Shown here: piece by piece, positions 61,091 to 64,000 of the stretch | Layout of the letters: every line of letters starts with the position of its first letter | Numbering within the stretch: the first letter of the stretch is position 1 | Source of the DNA: Gymnorhina tibicen | Taxonomy: Eukaryota > Chordata > Aves > Passeriformes > Artamidae | Length of the DNA stretch: 64,000 bases | Reading direction: 5' to 3' | Assembly: GCA_013399875.1 (NCBI GenBank) | Contig: VXAZ01004548.1 | Span: 360,955-424,954 of the forward strand | Notes under the pieces: generated by a model | The model's input: the letters and a program-made list of their open reading frames with translations, nothing else | The model's database searches: none | Told to the model about the DNA's origin: nothing | Program-made: the position numbers and the translations under genes

Positions 61091-64000
61091 ATTCTAACCA
61101 GCAAATAATTCCACCTGCAAATAGAAAAGCCATGGTTTTTCACTTCTTCAATAAAAATATTAAGTTCTTCCGTAAGTAATTGATGAACGTCTCTCTGAAT
61201 ATAATGGATAAAACTGTTCATAACTTAATGATGTGTTTTCAAGCAACTTACACTCATCAGTTTGTCTCTCATAATTTTTGGCTCTCAGTAAGAACAGGTT
61301 CAATAAACACATTAATTCTACTTTATGCTGCTTCTTCTACCTTTTAAATTTCAAAAACAAAATTAGAAAGTCTTTGTGCTGAAAACTTCTAAATTGAAAT
61401 ACACTTCAGACTTTGTGTCTTTAAAATAACTTTTAGTTTTTTTGTTTGCCTACTAAACCTATTTACCTAGAGCTCTATGCTGAACGTCATGGCTATTGTT
61501 ATTGAAATGTAATAACCGCTTAACTTTCTGAAAAAGTCAAAGACTTTCACGTGCATGGAAGACATTACGTTTCATAAAACAAATTATCTATTATTTGAGC
61601 TGTGATCTCAGAAAAGGTGAGTATGTATTATCTGTGTTCATTGGATCCTATAAGCATGGTCTTTCATTTAGCTCAACTAAAAATCAGCAAGTTTAATTGA
61701 TTCTTTGATCTACAGGGCAAGGACAGCAGAGCTAAGTGTCTTTGGGCTCGTCCAGGTTCTTGTAGACTATCTCTTTCCCAAATCTGTAGCCATTTGTCCT
61801 AGGTTTGCTCGCAGGGGAGCAAAATCTAGAGCAGAATGGGCAGGGCTAAAATGCTATTCTATGTGGCATCTTCCCAAGAGCTCAGCTTCCATTAGGCTGT
61901 GGATTATATTGAACATCAAAGGTATGATGAGTGCTCTAGTTTTAAAAAAAAAATCTATAGAATGTACAGGTGTGAAGCAGAATGCATTCTTCTGACCACA
62001 TGGTAGTGGATGGGATTTACTGAATTTCCTTTTTTTCTTTTTTTTTCCTGGTAGACTTATTCTTTAAAAAGTGCACTAGAAGTGTTTTGAGGAAAGTCTT
62101 TAGATCACACTGAAAGACAGTGTAGCCTAGGAATTAGAAGTCTGTTTAACACTGAGGTAAGTGTTGAACTTATTGATCCCCCTAAAAACATGAATGTAGG
62201 CAGTGATGGCAAGATAATTTAAGCAAGCAGGGAATGCACTGGCAAAGTATTAGATATAGAAGGAGCTAGGAGGGGATGTTCAGACACACTTTTGATTAAC
62301 CTAATTTAATTAGAAAAATTATCTTTTAGTCCTAGTTGAAGAACCCACGCCTTCCTGACGAATTAGACACACACTTCTTTAATCAGAGGACTAAAAAGCA
62401 TGGTGAAGAATGTGAGAAAAGACTGAAAAATACTGAGAGGTTCCTATAGGACAAGGGTATCACACTGAAGATTACATTTTGTGAAAGCAAATATCAAAAA
62501 AGAACTAAGAAGGAAGCCAGAGGAATGTAGCAAAACAGAAGGAAGAAAGGCTTCAGAAAGGAAAAGGTAATTTTTCTGGGATTTTGTTTTGTCTCATTTT
62601 TAATTCCAGCATGTGTTCAATGCATTATTCTCTTCTAGAAAAAGAGAAAGTTGTCTATTTCAAGTCCCCTGTTTCATTTTGTTCTGGACTCAAAAAGATG
62701 CTGTCTTACATTTTCCCTCAGATTTCTCTCCCTTGGTCAGGAGTCACCTGGGAGCTGTGAGAATGGTACTCTAAAGTTCAGTAGTTACCTGCTGAGCAGA
62801 GCAACTCCACTGTAGCATTCGGAGTTACTGGGTTTTTTTATTCCTCATACTCAGACACTTCCATGAGTCTCTGATGTTACTAGGTATTCTTTCTGAAATA
62901 TTCATTTCTCAGACCAGAGTTGTTTGAGTTGTACTCGGAAAAATAGAAGCACAATCCTTTCAGCCTCCTGTGCTCTATTTTTTCCATTATACTGAAAGGA
63001 CAAATGTAAGCATTTTGTTGCAGTAACTGTTCAATTTTAGGGTACAGGCTTTACTTCAGTGTTGTGAAAGTGTACATTTCAGATGTAAGAATAATTCCAG
63101 TTTTTCACTCTATTTTATGTGGGCCTGGTAGAGAAAGGATGAGAAACACCAATCTGTTGATTCTCAGTCATTCTGTCAATCTGTCTGATTTTTACTTTTT
63201 CTTGTTATTGAGGGGGATGGGAGAGGTGTTGCCAAAGTAGCTCACCTCCTGCTGTAAGTCAGTGCCACTTTCACAACTCTCTCTTGATATCATCTTTTGA
63301 AAGCAAATTATGAAAAAGAACTCTACACATTAAGAAATACTCATCTCAGTGAATGTTTCAGAGTTTATAACCTTAAATACACTGGCTGAATTATAAAAGG
63401 AGGGTATGTACACACATCTGTTCCCCCAAAGACACAAAATAAAACCTAAGAGGATAAGGTAATTTTAATGCAGAAATTTTCTGGAACTTCAGTGTGAATT
63501 TCAAAGGTGGTTTCTCCCATGCTTCATTTTTTGCTATGCTTGTAACTGGAAGGTGTGGTATATATCCATGGGAGATTTCAGACCCGATAATCTGTAGGCA
63601 GTCTGCAGGGGAGCAGCTCATGTGACCTTGTTCTCCTTACAGTCTCCTTAGCAGTTCCCAATACAGAGTCCTCTGCCTCTACTGTTCTGCTGAGATCTCA
63701 ATTTACTTTGTGTGGAGCACAGCTATGTATTTCTGATTTTTTGATCCAACATGCCAAACAGAACTACCAAACCTGGCCTGTGGTCTGCTGTACAGTTTCC
63801 CCTGGGCTGGATTGCATGGATATTGGAAGGCGTGTGCCTGAAATTTACAGAGCTGGTGAAGTCCCACCAGAAGGGCCTGAGCTTTGCACTTCAGGAGCAC
63901 CCCTCTTTCACATCACCCGGTAACTCTGGGAGCAGATCACACACAGCAGCCAGCAAGACCTGCAGCACTGCTTAACAGGTTTTAGGACACCAGAGAAGTC
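61091..64000. other. Non-coding DNA; GC-richer right edge unassigned
   Basis: AT-rich sequence to about 63.5 kb with no recognised gene. From about 63.55 kb GC content rises. A polypyrimidine tract with CAG at 63640-63642 looks like a splice acceptor, and open frames of about 70 codons run on both strands to 63.98 kb. None has a recognisable product. It could be the start of an exon, a UTR or a repeat cut by the window edge. Confidence 0.4.

Overview
The window looks like bird nuclear DNA, most probably from a macrochromosome gene desert or a very long intron. It is AT-rich and poor in CpG. Its interspersed repeats are those of avian genomes: CR1 LINE fragments, many ending in ATTCTGTG-type 3' tails, an avian ERVL-type LTR, and a class II (beta-like) retroviral integrase remnant. 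I found no host protein-coding exon, tRNA, rRNA or CRISPR array that I can defend. The longest open frames free of gap sequence are 140 codons or fewer, and apart from the integrase and CR1 pieces they look like chance frames. The species cannot be fixed from the sequence; a neoavian or passerine bird is a guess.

Layout. 1-2.5 kb: AT-rich DNA, then a 5'-truncated CR1 on the minus strand carrying reverse-transcriptase remnants and its 3' end (1418-2480). 2.5-11.4 kb: unique AT-rich DNA with one short CR1 piece (8055-8245). 11.43-11.87 kb: retroviral integrase core on the minus strand with its D,D(35)E triad still readable. 13.3-16.7 kb: a cluster of four CR1 fragments in mixed orientation and a CA-rich tract able to form a G-quadruplex on the minus strand. 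17.4-18.2 kb: a 413-bp near-identical direct repeat joined by a single N. 19.8-20.1 kb: a homopyrimidine hexamer array. 20.1-29 kb: unique DNA.

28.96-32.16 kb: an 871-N gap flanked by two copies of the same sequence, differing visibly only by a 196-bp indel, which looks like two haplotypes placed in series by the assembler. 32-40 kb: unique DNA. 40.3-43.4 kb: a CR1 3' end and an older CR1. 44-50.7 kb: higher GC, with a duplicated palindrome and two LTR-like sequences. 53.74-54.84 kb: a full-length ERVL-type solo LTR. 55-64 kb: mostly unique DNA with a possible antisense LTR, a CR1 scrap, several motif-dense blocks that resemble conserved non-coding elements, and a GC-richer right edge.

No operon or gene system is present. 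The value of the window lies in its repeat archaeology, in two probable assembly artefacts that should be corrected before any copy-number claim, and in a short list of candidate regulatory blocks that need cross-species alignment.
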